Part shown: positions 1-6,471 of the stretch, piece by piece
How positions within the stretch are numbered: position 1 is the first letter of the stretch
Layout of the letters: every line of letters begins with the position of its first letter
Assembly: GCA_003497545.1 (NCBI GenBank)
Contig: DNNT01000088.1
Location: 177 to 10,532 of the forward strand
Length of the DNA: 10,356 nt
From: Arenimonas sp.
GTDB taxonomy: Bacteria; Pseudomonadota; Gammaproteobacteria; Xanthomonadales; Xanthomonadaceae
Direction of reading: 5' to 3'
Position numbers and translations under genes: made by a program
The notes under the pieces: generated by a model
What the model saw: only the letters and a program-made list of their open reading frames with translations
Database searches by the model: none
What the model was told of the DNA's origin: nothing

Positions 1-1561
1 GCGGGTTGGTCACCTGCGCGAACTGCTGGCGCAGGTAGTCGAACGGCGAACGCACCTTCTGGCTCAAAACCGCCATCGGCGTGTCGTCGCCCATCGAGCC
101 GGTGGCCTCCTGCCCGGTTTCGGCCAGCACGCGCAGTTCGGTTTCGCGTTCTTCGCGGGTGAGCTGGAACTGCACCTGGAAACGCCGCAGCGTCGGCGCG
201 TCGAAGGGTTCGGCGGCCAGCGACGGGTCCACCAGGCTGGTGCTCAGGTACGACACGCCCTGCTTGAGCCAGGCCTTGTAGGGCGCGCGCGCCTTGTTGA
301 TGGCGTCGATGTCCTCGCTGCGCAGCAGTTCGCCGCGCACCAGGTCCACCGCCAGCATTTCGCCGGGGCCCAGCTTGCCCTTGGCCACGACGTCGGCGTC
401 GGCCACGTCGTACACGCCGGTTTCCGAGGCCACCACCAGGGTGCGGTCGGCGGCGAGCAGCCAGCGCGCCGGGCGCAGGCCGTTGCGGTCGAGCGTGCAG
501 GCGGCGTGGCGGCCATCGCACATGACGATGCCCGCCGGGCCGTCCCAAGGGTCGCAGGACAGGCCGTAATACTCGTAGAAAGCGGCGAGGTCGGGGTCCT
601 TGTGTTCGAGCGAGGCGGTGGCCGGCGGCACCAGGATGCGCATGGCCTGCAGCAGGTCCATGCCGCCGGCCAGAAGCAGCTCGAGCATGTTGTCCAGGCT
701 CTGCGAATCCGAGCCCTCCATCGTCACCAGCGGCTGCAGCGCCGGCAGGTCGAGCAGTTCGGAATGCCAGTGCGCCGCGCGCGCCCGCGCCCAGGCGCGG
801 TTGCCTTCGATGGTGTTGATCTCGCCGTTGTGCGCCAGCACGCGGAAGGGCTGGGCCAGCTTCCAGGCCGGCGCGGTGTTGGTGGAAAAACGCTGGTGGA
901 ACACGATGACCGAGGAAGCCAGCTCCGGCCGCGCGAGGTCGGGGAAGACGCGCGGCAGCGCTTCGGGCAGCACCATGGCTTTGTAGCCGATCGTCGCCGC
1001 CGACAGCGTCACCACGTAGAAGTCCGGCGTCTGCGCCAGCGCCTGCTCGGCCGCACGCCGCGCCAGGAACAGCCGCCGCTCGAACGCCGCCGCGTCGCCG
1101 TCCCGCGGTGCCGCCACGAACACCTGGCCGATGCGCGGCAGCCCGCGCAGCGCGATTTCGCCGCAGTCGGCGCGCGACACCGGGACCTCGCGCCAGCCGT
1201 GCACGGCCAGGCCCTGGGCGCGCAGGGCGGCATCGAGCGTGGCGCGCGCTTCGGCGGCCGCGGCTTCGTCGTGGGGCAGGAACACCATGCCGCAGGCATC
1301 GCGCCCGCCGAACGTCAGGCCGGCTTCCGCCGCAATCGCCGCCAGGAAGGCCTGCGGGCGCCGCAGCAGCAGTCCGCAGCCGTCGCCGCTCAGGCCGTCG
1401 GCGGCCACCGCGCCGCGGTGGGCCAGCCGTGCCAGCGCCTGCAGGCCGGCGTCCACCAGCGCCCGCGACGGCCGGTCGTCGAGCTGCGCGATCAGCCCGA
1501 AACCGCAGCTGTCGCGCTCGAACGCCGGGGAGTGCAGGCCCGGGGCCGGGGGTGCTGGCAT
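1..1561 (-). CDS. gltB: Glutamate synthase large subunit, N-terminal 520 codons (partial, cut by window edge)
   Basis: Glutamate synthase (GOGAT) large subunit. With GltD it converts glutamine plus 2-oxoglutarate to two glutamates using NADPH, in the cytoplasm. I read the minus-strand frame from the ATG at 1561-1559 to the edge and found no stop. The class II glutamine amidotransferase domain starts at Cys19 (context DSCGFGLIAQ), the expected N-terminal nucleophile once a short 18-residue propeptide is removed. Further hallmarks are RFSTNT at 224-229 and NGEIN at 245-249. The central domain begins before the cut, with GSMGDDTPM at 488-496 and FAQVTNP at the last codons. Known GltB proteins are about 1,480-1,500 residues, so roughly two thirds, including the FMN and Fe-S parts, lies outside the window. 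The start is supported by GGAGGG on the minus strand (plus positions 1565-1570) at normal spacing. Transcribed divergently from the ParA-like gene. Identification is firm. Confidence 0.96.
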   Translation of the reverse strand, partial: MPAPPAPGLHSPAFERDSCGFGLIAQLDDRPSRALVDAGLQALARLAHRGAVAADGLSGDGCGLLLRRPQAFLAAIAAEAGLTFGGRDACGMVFLPHDEAAAAEARATLDAALRAQGLAVHGWREVPVSRADCGEIALRGLPRIGQVFVAAPRDGDAAAFERRLFLARRAAEQALAQTPDFYVVTLSAATIGYKAMVLPEALPRVFPDLARPELASSVIVFHQRFSTNTAPAWKLAQPFRVLAHNGEINTIEGNRAWARARAAHWHSELLDLPALQPLVTMEGSDSQSLDNMLELLLAGGMDLLQAMRILVPPATASLEHKDPDLAAFYEYYGLSCDPWDGPAGIVMCDGRHAACTLDRNGLRPARWLLAADRTLVVASETGVYDVADADVVAKGKLGPGEMLAVDLVRGELLRSEDIDAINKARAPYKAWLKQGVSYLSTSLVDPSLAAEPFDAPTLRRFQVQFQLTREERETELRVLAETGQEATGSMGDDTPMAVLSQKVRSPFDYLRQQFAQVTNP

Positions 1562-1564
1562 GCG

Positions 1565-1570
1565 CCCTCC
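1565..1570 (-). promoter_or_regulatory. Ribosome binding site of gltB
   Basis: GGAGGG on the minus strand, three bases upstream of the ATG that ends at 1561. It fixes the gltB start and places the catalytic Cys at residue 19 of the precursor. The spacing is slightly short but the match is strong. Confidence 0.6.
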
Positions 1571-1655
1571 GCGAGGTGGAATGGGGCCGGCGCGGGCTCG
1601 CCGCGGCCGGTCTCCGCACCGTCACACAGCGGGCTAGAGTTTCTGCTCGGCCGCC

Positions 1656-1685
1656 TTCCCCGCCCGCCGCCGGGCGGGGTAGAGT
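1656..1685 (+). promoter_or_regulatory. Candidate promoter for the ParA-like/sixA/yceI/PLD run
   Basis: TAGAGT at 1680-1685 matches the sigma-70 -10 consensus at four of six positions. The region 18 bp upstream, TTCCCC at 1656-1661, is a poor -35. Predicted transcription would start around 1692, just ahead of the ribosome binding site at 1705. The same hexamer TAGAGT also occurs at 1635-1640, with no better -35. I saw no convincing promoter for gltB on the other strand of this 154-bp spacer. Weak call. Confidence 0.3.
1658..1679. other. Strong GC hairpin in the gltB / ParA-like divergent intergenic region
   Basis: A 9-bp perfect inverted repeat: CCCCGCCCG at 1658-1666 and CGGGCGGGG at 1671-1679, with the 4-base loop CCGC. 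No T-run follows on either strand, so it does not look like a classical intrinsic terminator. It lies about 96 bp upstream of the gltB start and 36 bp upstream of the ParA-like start. Directly after it comes TAGAGT, a possible -10 element. It could be an operator or a structural element, or chance in a GC-rich spacer. Confidence 0.45.
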
Positions 1686-1704
1686 GCAAGGCAGTCCCGG
1701 CAGC

Positions 1705-1709
1705 GGAGG
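1705..1709 (+). promoter_or_regulatory. Ribosome binding site of the ParA-like gene
   Basis: GGAGG six bases before the ATG at 1716. This is the best Shine-Dalgarno among the plus-strand genes and fits a first gene of an operon. Confidence 0.65.
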
Positions 1710-1715
1710 CACGGC

Positions 1716-2348
1716 ATGCGCACGATCCTGGTCGCGAGCTCGAAGGGAGGCGCCGGCAAGTCCACGGTCGCCACCCACCTGGCCGCCCACTTCGCGGTGG
1801 AAGGAAAGGCCACGGCCATCCTCGACGCCGACAAGCAGAAGTCCTCGACCCACTGGTGCGAAAAACGCGCCCACCTGGAAACCGCCGTGCTGCCGCTCGA
1901 CGGCTGCAAGCGCAACTGGGACAAACAATTGCCGGAAGGCATCCAGCGCCTGGTCATCGACGCCCCCGCCGGCGCCATGGCCGACGACCTGCAGGCTTTC
2001 CTCGACATGGCCGACGCCGTCGTCGTGCCGGTGCTGCCCTCGGCCATCGACCTCGAGGCCACGGTGCCCTTCCTCAACAGCCTGGTCACCCACCCGCGGG
2101 TGAAGAAGGGCAAGCTGCCGGTCGGCATCGTCGGCAACCGCCTCAAGCCCTGGACCGGCGCCTCCCAGCAGGCCATCGCCCAGCTCAAGTCCTGGCCCTA
2201 CCCGCTGGTGGCCGAACTGCGCGACACCCAGGCCTACGTGCTGCTCTGCGGCCTGGGCAAGAGCATCTTCGACTACCACTCCGAACAGGTGCGCAGCCAC
2301 CAGGAAGACTGGGCGCCGCTGCTTCGCTGGCTCAAGAAATCCCTCTGA
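1716..2348 (+). CDS. Small ParA/MinD-family P-loop ATPase (orphan ParA)
   Basis: 210-residue cytoplasmic ATPase of the ParA/MinD (SIMIBI) class. The deviant Walker A KGGAGKST is at 10-17, with signature Lys10 and catalytic-type Lys15. Walker A' is LDADKQKSS at 36-44 (Asp37, Asp39), and Walker B is LVIDAP at 79-84 (Asp82). Such proteins dimerise with ATP and position cargo on the nucleoid or membrane. It is shorter than chromosomal ParA/Soj (about 250-270) and has no N-terminal helix-turn-helix. No ParB-like gene or parS-like repeat is nearby, so it is unlikely to be the chromosome partition ATPase; it resembles the small orphan ParAs that position protein clusters. There is no MinD-type amphipathic C-terminal helix that I can recognise. 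First gene of a tight run: a 16-bp gap separates it from sixA. The family is certain; the cargo is unknown. Confidence 0.9.
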   Translation: MRTILVASSKGGAGKSTVATHLAAHFAVEGKATAILDADKQKSSTHWCEKRAHLETAVLPLDGCKRNWDKQLPEGIQRLVIDAPAGAMADDLQAFLDMADAVVVPVLPSAIDLEATVPFLNSLVTHPRVKKGKLPVGIVGNRLKPWTGASQQAIAQLKSWPYPLVAELRDTQAYVLLCGLGKSIFDYHSEQVRSHQEDWAPLLRWLKKSL

Positions 2349-2364
2349 CGCGACAAGGAAGGTC

Positions 2365-2841
2365 ATGCGCGAACTGATCCTGCTCCGCCACGCCCACGCC
2401 GAACCGCCCGCACCGGGCCTGGACGACCTGGACCGCCCGCTGTCCCTGCAGGGCCAGGCCGAGGCCGAAGCCGCCGGCCGCTGGCTGCGCGACCACGGCT
2501 ACCTGCCCGACCGCGTGCTGTGTTCCCCGGCCCGCCGCACCCGCGAAACCTGCGAAACCGTCATGGCCGCGCTCGGTTACGTCGAGTGCAAGCAGGAGCC
2601 GCGCATCTACGACGCCACGCCCGGCCGCCTGATCCAGGTCGCCGACGAACACCGCGACCTGGCCCGTGTGCTCATGGTTGGCCACAACCCCGGCTTCGAA
2701 CAGCTGGCGGCCCTGCTCAGCTCGGGCCAGTCCGGCGACTTCCGCGGCATGCCCGCGGGCGGCGTGGCCGTGCTGACCATGCCGGCCGACGCCGCGCTCG
2801 AGCCCGGCATCGCCCAGCTCACCGCCTTCTGGTGGCCGTGA
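2365..2841 (+). CDS. sixA: Phosphohistidine phosphatase SixA
   Basis: 158-residue histidine phosphatase (RHG/phosphoglycerate-mutase fold), close to the 161 residues of E. coli SixA. The phospho-accepting motif LLRHAHA has Arg8 and His9. A second arginine lies in SPARRT (Arg57/58), and the second catalytic histidine is His107 in MVGHNPG. The short form, without an inserted cap domain, is typical of SixA rather than GpmB-like mutases. SixA proteins remove phosphate from histidine; in E. coli the reported target is NPr of the nitrogen phosphotransferase system, with earlier work pointing to ArcB. The ribosome binding site AGGAAGG sits at 2356-2362. The stop is 4 bp before the YceI gene, so the two are probably translationally coupled. 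Confidence 0.92.
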   Translation: MRELILLRHAHAEPPAPGLDDLDRPLSLQGQAEAEAAGRWLRDHGYLPDRVLCSPARRTRETCETVMAALGYVECKQEPRIYDATPGRLIQVADEHRDLARVLMVGHNPGFEQLAALLSSGQSGDFRGMPAGGVAVLTMPADAALEPGIAQLTAFWWP

Positions 2842-2845
2842 CCGG

Positions 2846-3430
2846 ATGAGGTCCGCGCGGGCCGGTGCCTGGCTGGCCGTGCTGGCCGGCGGGCTGCTGG
2901 CCGCACCGGCCGCCCACGCGCAGGCGCCCGCCCCCGAAATCGACCCGCTCGCCTCGCGGGCCGCCATCACCGTGGACCTGCGCGTTGGCGGCCGGGTGCA
3001 GGGCCGCTTCCAGGATTTCGACGGGCGCCTCGAGCGCCACCCCGACGGCCGCCTGCAGGTGCACGTGCGGCTCGACGCCCGCCGGCTCGTGCTCGACGGC
3101 CCGGGCTGGATGGACCGCTCGATGCGGTCGGAAAAATTCCTGGACGTGGCCCACCACCCCGTCATCCGCTTCCGCTCCGAGCCCTTCGCGCCCGGCCTGT
3201 CGCGCGAAGGCGGCTGGATGGCCGGCGAACTGGAGCTGCGCGGCGTGGCCCGCCCGGTGCGCTTCCAGGTGGCGCCGGCCGAGTGCGGGGCGCCCGGCCT
3301 GGACTGCGACATCCACGTCTCCGGCGTGGTCAGCCGGCGCGAATTCGGAATGGTGGCTTACCGAGTGTGGCTGCAGGACGGCGTGGGCTTCGACTTCCGG
3401 GTGCGTCTGCGGCAGTCTGGGCAACCATGA
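2846..3430 (+). CDS. Exported YceI-family protein
   Basis: 194 residues. A Sec signal peptide runs from a short basic start through a hydrophobic stretch to a likely cleavage at AHA|QA after residue 25, so the product is probably periplasmic. The remainder fits the YceI lipocalin-like barrel: GRFQDFDGRL at 53-62, RSEKFLDVAHHPVIRF at 94-109 (the family's 'FLDA..yP.i.F' core), GELELRGVARPVRF at 127-140, and SRREFGM at 163-169. Crystallised YceI proteins bind polyisoprenoid chains such as those of quinones; the ligand here is unknown. Two cysteines at 147 and 154 could form a disulfide. No strong ribosome binding site is visible, consistent with coupling to sixA 4 bp upstream. Its TGA overlaps the next ATG as ATGA at 3427-3430. 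Confidence 0.88.
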   Translation: MRSARAGAWLAVLAGGLLAAPAAHAQAPAPEIDPLASRAAITVDLRVGGRVQGRFQDFDGRLERHPDGRLQVHVRLDARRLVLDGPGWMDRSMRSEKFLDVAHHPVIRFRSEPFAPGLSREGGWMAGELELRGVARPVRFQVAPAECGAPGLDCDIHVSGVVSRREFGMVAYRVWLQDGVGFDFRVRLRQSGQP

Positions 3431-5265
3431 CCCCCCGCCTGCTCCTCCCCCTGCTCCTGCTGGCGCTGGCCGGCTGCACCACCCTGCCCAAGGCCGAAAT
3501 GCGTGCCGCCGCCGGCCTCGCCGAGGCCGGGCGCGCCGCGGCCACGTCCTGCGGAGATTCGGCCGATCCGGCCTGCCAGGCCATCGCCTCGCCCCTGCTC
3601 GACCTGGGCGAACAGGCCCTGGCCGCGTCCACGCCGGAGGCGCCGCGCCACCACGTCACCCTGCTCGACCGCGGCCAGGACGCGCTCATCGCCCGCGTGC
3701 ACCTGATCCGCGCCGCCCGCCGCAGCATCGACCTGCAGAGCTTCATCTACGACACCGACGACACCGGCGCGCTGGTGCTGGAAGAGCTGCTGGCGGCTGC
3801 CCGCCGCGGCGTGAAGGTGCGCGTGCTGCTCGACCAGCTCTACGGCCTGCCCGACCCGAACCTGCAGGCGGCCCTGTCCGGCGCGCACCCGAACTTCGAG
3901 CTGCGGCTGTACAACCCCACCTTCAACGAGGCGCGCACCCAGTCGCTGCAGTACGCGGCCGGCATCCTGTGCTGCTTCCGCAAGTTCAACCGGCGCATGC
4001 ACACCAAGCTGCTGCTGGTGGACGGCACGGTCGGCGTCACCGGCGGCCGCAACATCCAGGACCGTTACTTCGACTGGGGCGAGGGCTACAACTACCGCGA
4101 CCGCGACATCCTCGTCGCCGGGCCGGTGGCGCAGGCGATGGCGGCGAACTTCGAAGCCTTCTGGAGCTTCGAACGCAGCCGCCCCGCGCACACGCTCAAG
4201 GACGTGGCCCGGCGCCTGGTGCGCGCCGGCGGCGTACCGGCGCACCGCCTGCTCGACCCGGCCCGCGAACGCCCGCCGCGGGTGCTGGCCATGGCCGCCA
4301 TCGCCGCCGACGGCGCCGCGGTGCACGAACGCCTGGCGCCGCTGACCCTGCCGGTGGGCCGGGTGGACTTCTTCGCCGACCTGCCGGAAAAACACACCGG
4401 CGAAACCACCGCGCACGAAGACGCCTCGCGCGCCATGCGCGACCTGGTCGCCTCGGCCGAGCGCGAGCTGGTGCTGCAGACGCCCTACCTGGTGCTGTCG
4501 CGGCCGGCCCGCCAGCTGTTCCGCGAGCTGCACCAGCGCGAAAACGCGCCGGTGATCGAGGTGTCCACCAATTCGCTGGCCGCCACCGACGCCTTCCCCG
4601 TGTACGCGATGAGCCACAAGTACAAGCGCATGTACCTGCGCGAAATGGGCTTCCGCATCCACGAGTACAAGCCTTACCCCACCGACGCGCCCATCGACGT
4701 GGCCGCCACCGGCGCGCTCGGCCCCGAGCGCGCCACGCTGCCGATCTTCGGCTCCGGCTCGGCCGGCTCGGCCTCGGGCCCGGTGCCGCTCAAGCGCGCC
4801 GGCATCCGGGTGGGCCTGCATGCCAAGTCCATGGTGCTCGACGACCGCGTCGGCGTGGTCGGCAGCCACAACTTCGACCCGCGCTCGGACAACCTCAACA
4901 CCGAATCGATGGTGGTGGTGCACGACCGCCAGTTCGCCGGGGCCCTGCGCGCCAGCATCCAGCGCGACATGGCGCCGGAAAACGCCTGGATGGTCGCGCG
5001 CCAGGAGAAGCCGCCGGTGTTTTCGGGCCTGAACTACAGCCTGGGCAAGGCCTCGGAAAAATTACCGATTTTTGACCTCTGGCCCTTTCCCTACGCCAGC
5101 AGCTTCGAGCTTAAGCCGGGCTGCAACCCGACCGCGCCGCCCGACCCGGCCTTCTACCGTTGCTACGAGGACGTGGGCGCCTTCCCCGAGGTGGACCTGC
5201 CGCTCAAGACGGTCTACACGCGCATCCTGACCGCCTTCGGCGCCGGGCTGGTGCCCATCCTCTGA
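3427..5265 (+). CDS. Phospholipase D-family lipoprotein (cardiolipin synthase C-like)
   Basis: 612 residues. The N-terminus is a lipoprotein signal: a leucine-rich core with lipobox LAGC ending at Cys17. Thr at +2 rather than Asp suggests outer-membrane sorting. Two HKD catalytic motifs are intact: MHTKLLLVDG (His192, Lys194, Asp199), followed by GGRN, and LHAKSMVLDD (His465, Lys467, Asp472), followed by GSHNFDPRS. The pair defines a phospholipase D/cardiolipin synthase active site, and the overall pattern is closest to ClsC (YmdC), which makes cardiolipin from phosphatidylglycerol and phosphatidylethanolamine. E. coli ClsC is about 473 residues. The excess here lies in an N-terminal region of about 75 residues, a Gly/Ser-rich insert near 440-452 before HKD2, and a tail of about 80 residues after 530. 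The start overlaps the YceI stop by 4 bp. A nuclease or other phosphodiesterase role cannot be excluded. Confidence 0.9.
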   Translation: MTPRLLLPLLLLALAGCTTLPKAEMRAAAGLAEAGRAAATSCGDSADPACQAIASPLLDLGEQALAASTPEAPRHHVTLLDRGQDALIARVHLIRAARRSIDLQSFIYDTDDTGALVLEELLAAARRGVKVRVLLDQLYGLPDPNLQAALSGAHPNFELRLYNPTFNEARTQSLQYAAGILCCFRKFNRRMHTKLLLVDGTVGVTGGRNIQDRYFDWGEGYNYRDRDILVAGPVAQAMAANFEAFWSFERSRPAHTLKDVARRLVRAGGVPAHRLLDPARERPPRVLAMAAIAADGAAVHERLAPLTLPVGRVDFFADLPEKHTGETTAHEDASRAMRDLVASAERELVLQTPYLVLSRPARQLFRELHQRENAPVIEVSTNSLAATDAFPVYAMSHKYKRMYLREMGFRIHEYKPYPTDAPIDVAATGALGPERATLPIFGSGSAGSASGPVPLKRAGIRVGLHAKSMVLDDRVGVVGSHNFDPRSDNLNTESMVVVHDRQFAGALRASIQRDMAPENAWMVARQEKPPVFSGLNYSLGKASEKLPIFDLWPFPYASSFELKPGCNPTAPPDPAFYRCYEDVGAFPEVDLPLKTVYTRILTAFGAGLVPIL

Positions 5266-5269
5266 GCCG

Positions 5270-5297
5270 GGCGCGGGTCCGGCCCCGCGCTTCGATT
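5270..5297 (+). terminator. Possible intrinsic terminator after the PLD gene
   Basis: Inverted repeat GCGCGGG at 5271-5277 and CCCGCGC at 5284-5290 with a 6-base loop, starting 5 bp after the PLD stop codon. It is followed by TTCGATT, a weak T-tract. The stem is strong but the tail is poor, so it may be inefficient. It overlaps the upstream edge of the next promoter candidate. Confidence 0.45.
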
Positions 5298-5324
5298 GAC
5301 GGGGAATCCGCCCCGGCCTAGGCT
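5296..5324 (+). promoter_or_regulatory. Sigma-70-type promoter candidate for the YkvA gene and downstream run
   Basis: TTGACG at 5296-5301 matches the -35 consensus at five of six positions. TAGGCT at 5319-5324 is a partial -10 (three of six) at the ideal 17-bp spacing. Transcription would start near 5331, giving a leader of about 30 bases before the ATG at 5360. This is the best-supported promoter in the window and marks the boundary between the two rightward gene runs. Confidence 0.55.
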
Positions 5325-5359
5325 GCTCGTTCTCGTTACCGACCGCCGGAACCGCCCGC

Positions 5360-5968
5360 ATGCCCCTTTCGCTCAGCTTCGAACTCTCCGACCGCGACCT
5401 CGCCCACTTCACCCAGGCCATGGAGTCGGCGCGCGCCGCCGCGGGCAACAAGAGCGCCGAGGAAATCATGTCGGCCGCCTCCGTCCTGCTCAAGGGCGCC
5501 GACCAGATCGAACTGCCGGACTTCATCGCCGAGCGCCTCGACCGCCTCGACGCCATGATCGCCATGCTGCGCGACGACGGCTGGCACCTGCCGGAGGAAG
5601 ACCGGCAGCGCGTGCTGTCGGCCCTGGTCTACTTCGCCGACCCGAAGGACGTCATCCCGGACAACGTGCCGGTGCTGGGCTACTTCGACGACGCCATCGC
5701 CATCGAAATGTGCGTCAAGGACCTCAAGCACGAGCTCGACGCCTACGACGAGTTCTGCGAATTCCGCCAGGGCGAGGCCGAGCGCCGCGGCCTGGACCCG
5801 GCCAAGGTCGGCCGCGCCGACTGGCTGGAAGCCCGCCGCGACGAGCTGATCGACCGCATGCACCGCCGTCGCAACCGCCAGACCGGCAGCGGCTACGGCG
5901 ACAGCTCGGGCTACGCGCGCCGCGGCTACACCACGGCCTACCGCCCGGGCATGATGCGCGTCCGCTGA
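5360..5968 (+). CDS. YkvA-family (DUF1232) protein
   Basis: 202 residues. The DUF1232/YkvA core spans roughly 84-125 and carries the characteristic acidic/proline signature LVYFADPKDVIPDNVP at 89-104, then GYFDDA at 107-112 (Asp94, Asp97, Asp101, Asp110, Asp111). The family's biochemical role is not established. Many members are small membrane-associated proteins, but here the core is preceded by about 80 mostly helical, charged residues and I see no clear transmembrane segment beyond the modest hydrophobicity of the core. The C-terminus (about 165-202) is basic and rich in Arg, Gly, Ser and Tyr, looks disordered, and could bind nucleic acid or membrane. First gene after the promoter at 5296-5324; no strong ribosome binding site is visible. 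A 16-bp gap precedes the thioesterase gene. Confidence 0.85.
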   Translation: MPLSLSFELSDRDLAHFTQAMESARAAAGNKSAEEIMSAASVLLKGADQIELPDFIAERLDRLDAMIAMLRDDGWHLPEEDRQRVLSALVYFADPKDVIPDNVPVLGYFDDAIAIEMCVKDLKHELDAYDEFCEFRQGEAERRGLDPAKVGRADWLEARRDELIDRMHRRRNRQTGSGYGDSSGYARRGYTTAYRPGMMRVR

Positions 5969-5984
5969 GGCGGCGCGCTGCCCG

Positions 5985-6413
5985 ATGACCGACCCGTTCA
6001 AGCACCGGCCCGGGCTGGAGCAGCTCAACGCCATGCTGTCCGGCACCGCGCCGGGCACGCTGGGCATCCGCATCACCGAACAGGGCCCGGATTTCCTCCG
6101 GGCCACCATGCCGGTGGACGAACGCACCAGGCAGCCCTTCGGCCTGCTCCACGGCGGCGCCTCGGTGCTGCTGGCCGAAACCCTGGCCAGCTTCGGCGGC
6201 TACCTGTGCCTGGATCCGGCGTCCGGGCAGCAGACCGCCGGCCTTGAAATCAACGCCAACCACCTGCGCGCCGTCACCGAAGGCGTGGTCACCGGCACGG
6301 CGCGGCCCATCCACCTGGGCCGAACCACCCAGGTGTGGGAAATCCGCATCGAAGACGAACGCGGCCGGCTGGTGTGCATTTCGCGCATGACCGGCGCCGT
6401 CGTCGGCCGCTGA
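5985..6413 (+). CDS. YdiI/YbdB-type hotdog-fold acyl-CoA thioesterase
   Basis: 142-residue hotdog thioesterase. The segment MPVDERTRQPFGLLHGGAS (42-60), then LLAETLAS (62-69), GLEINANHLR (86-95) and HLGRTTQVWEI (110-120), closely follows the E. coli YdiI/YbdB pattern. Gln50, His56 and Glu65 have the same relative spacing as the YdiI catalytic set Gln48/His54/Glu63, so the enzyme is probably active. YdiI (MenI) hydrolyses 1,4-dihydroxy-2-naphthoyl-CoA in menaquinone synthesis, and YbdB proofreads enterobactin synthesis; both act on many aryl- and acyl-CoA thioesters. No menaquinone or siderophore gene is in the window, so the substrate is open. Its neighbours, an acyltransferase and a hydrolase, make an acyl-CoA role plausible. 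Cytoplasmic, likely a tetramer as in the family. Confidence 0.88.
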   Translation: MTDPFKHRPGLEQLNAMLSGTAPGTLGIRITEQGPDFLRATMPVDERTRQPFGLLHGGASVLLAETLASFGGYLCLDPASGQQTAGLEINANHLRAVTEGVVTGTARPIHLGRTTQVWEIRIEDERGRLVCISRMTGAVVGR

Positions 6414-6458
6414 GGCCAGCGTACCCCGGCGTCGGGTGTTTCCCGCCGCGCGCTGCGG

Positions 6459-6464
6459 CACAAT
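6459..6464 (+). promoter_or_regulatory. Possible -10 element upstream of the PlsC-like gene
   Basis: CACAAT in the 58-bp gap after the thioesterase gene matches TATAAT at four of six positions. The 17-bp-spaced -35 position (6436-6441, GTGTTT) is a weak match. Transcription would begin almost at the ATG at 6472, leaving little leader. Low confidence; the gene is probably also read from upstream. Confidence 0.2.
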
Positions 6465-6471
6465 GCAGGCA

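Noticed and set aside
1716..2348. Chromosome partition ParA with a parS site
   Set aside because: The protein is short, no ParB gene follows, and I found no parS-like 16-bp palindrome in the window.
506..2377. A 623-codon open frame on the plus strand
   Set aside because: From 506 to 1561 it is the exact codon-aligned antisense of gltB, and beyond that it runs out of frame through the ParA-like gene. The product is Arg/Gly/Gln-rich with no recognisable domain, as expected for a shadow in GC-rich DNA.
3358..4923. A 521-codon minus-strand open frame opposite the PLD gene
   Set aside because: Antisense shadow rich in His, Val and Gln; the sense strand carries both HKD motifs and a lipobox.
2865..5075. 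A 736-codon plus-strand open frame across the YceI and PLD genes
   Set aside because: It overlaps two genes with clear signal peptides and catalytic motifs, and its translation is an Arg/Pro/Ala-rich string without family features.
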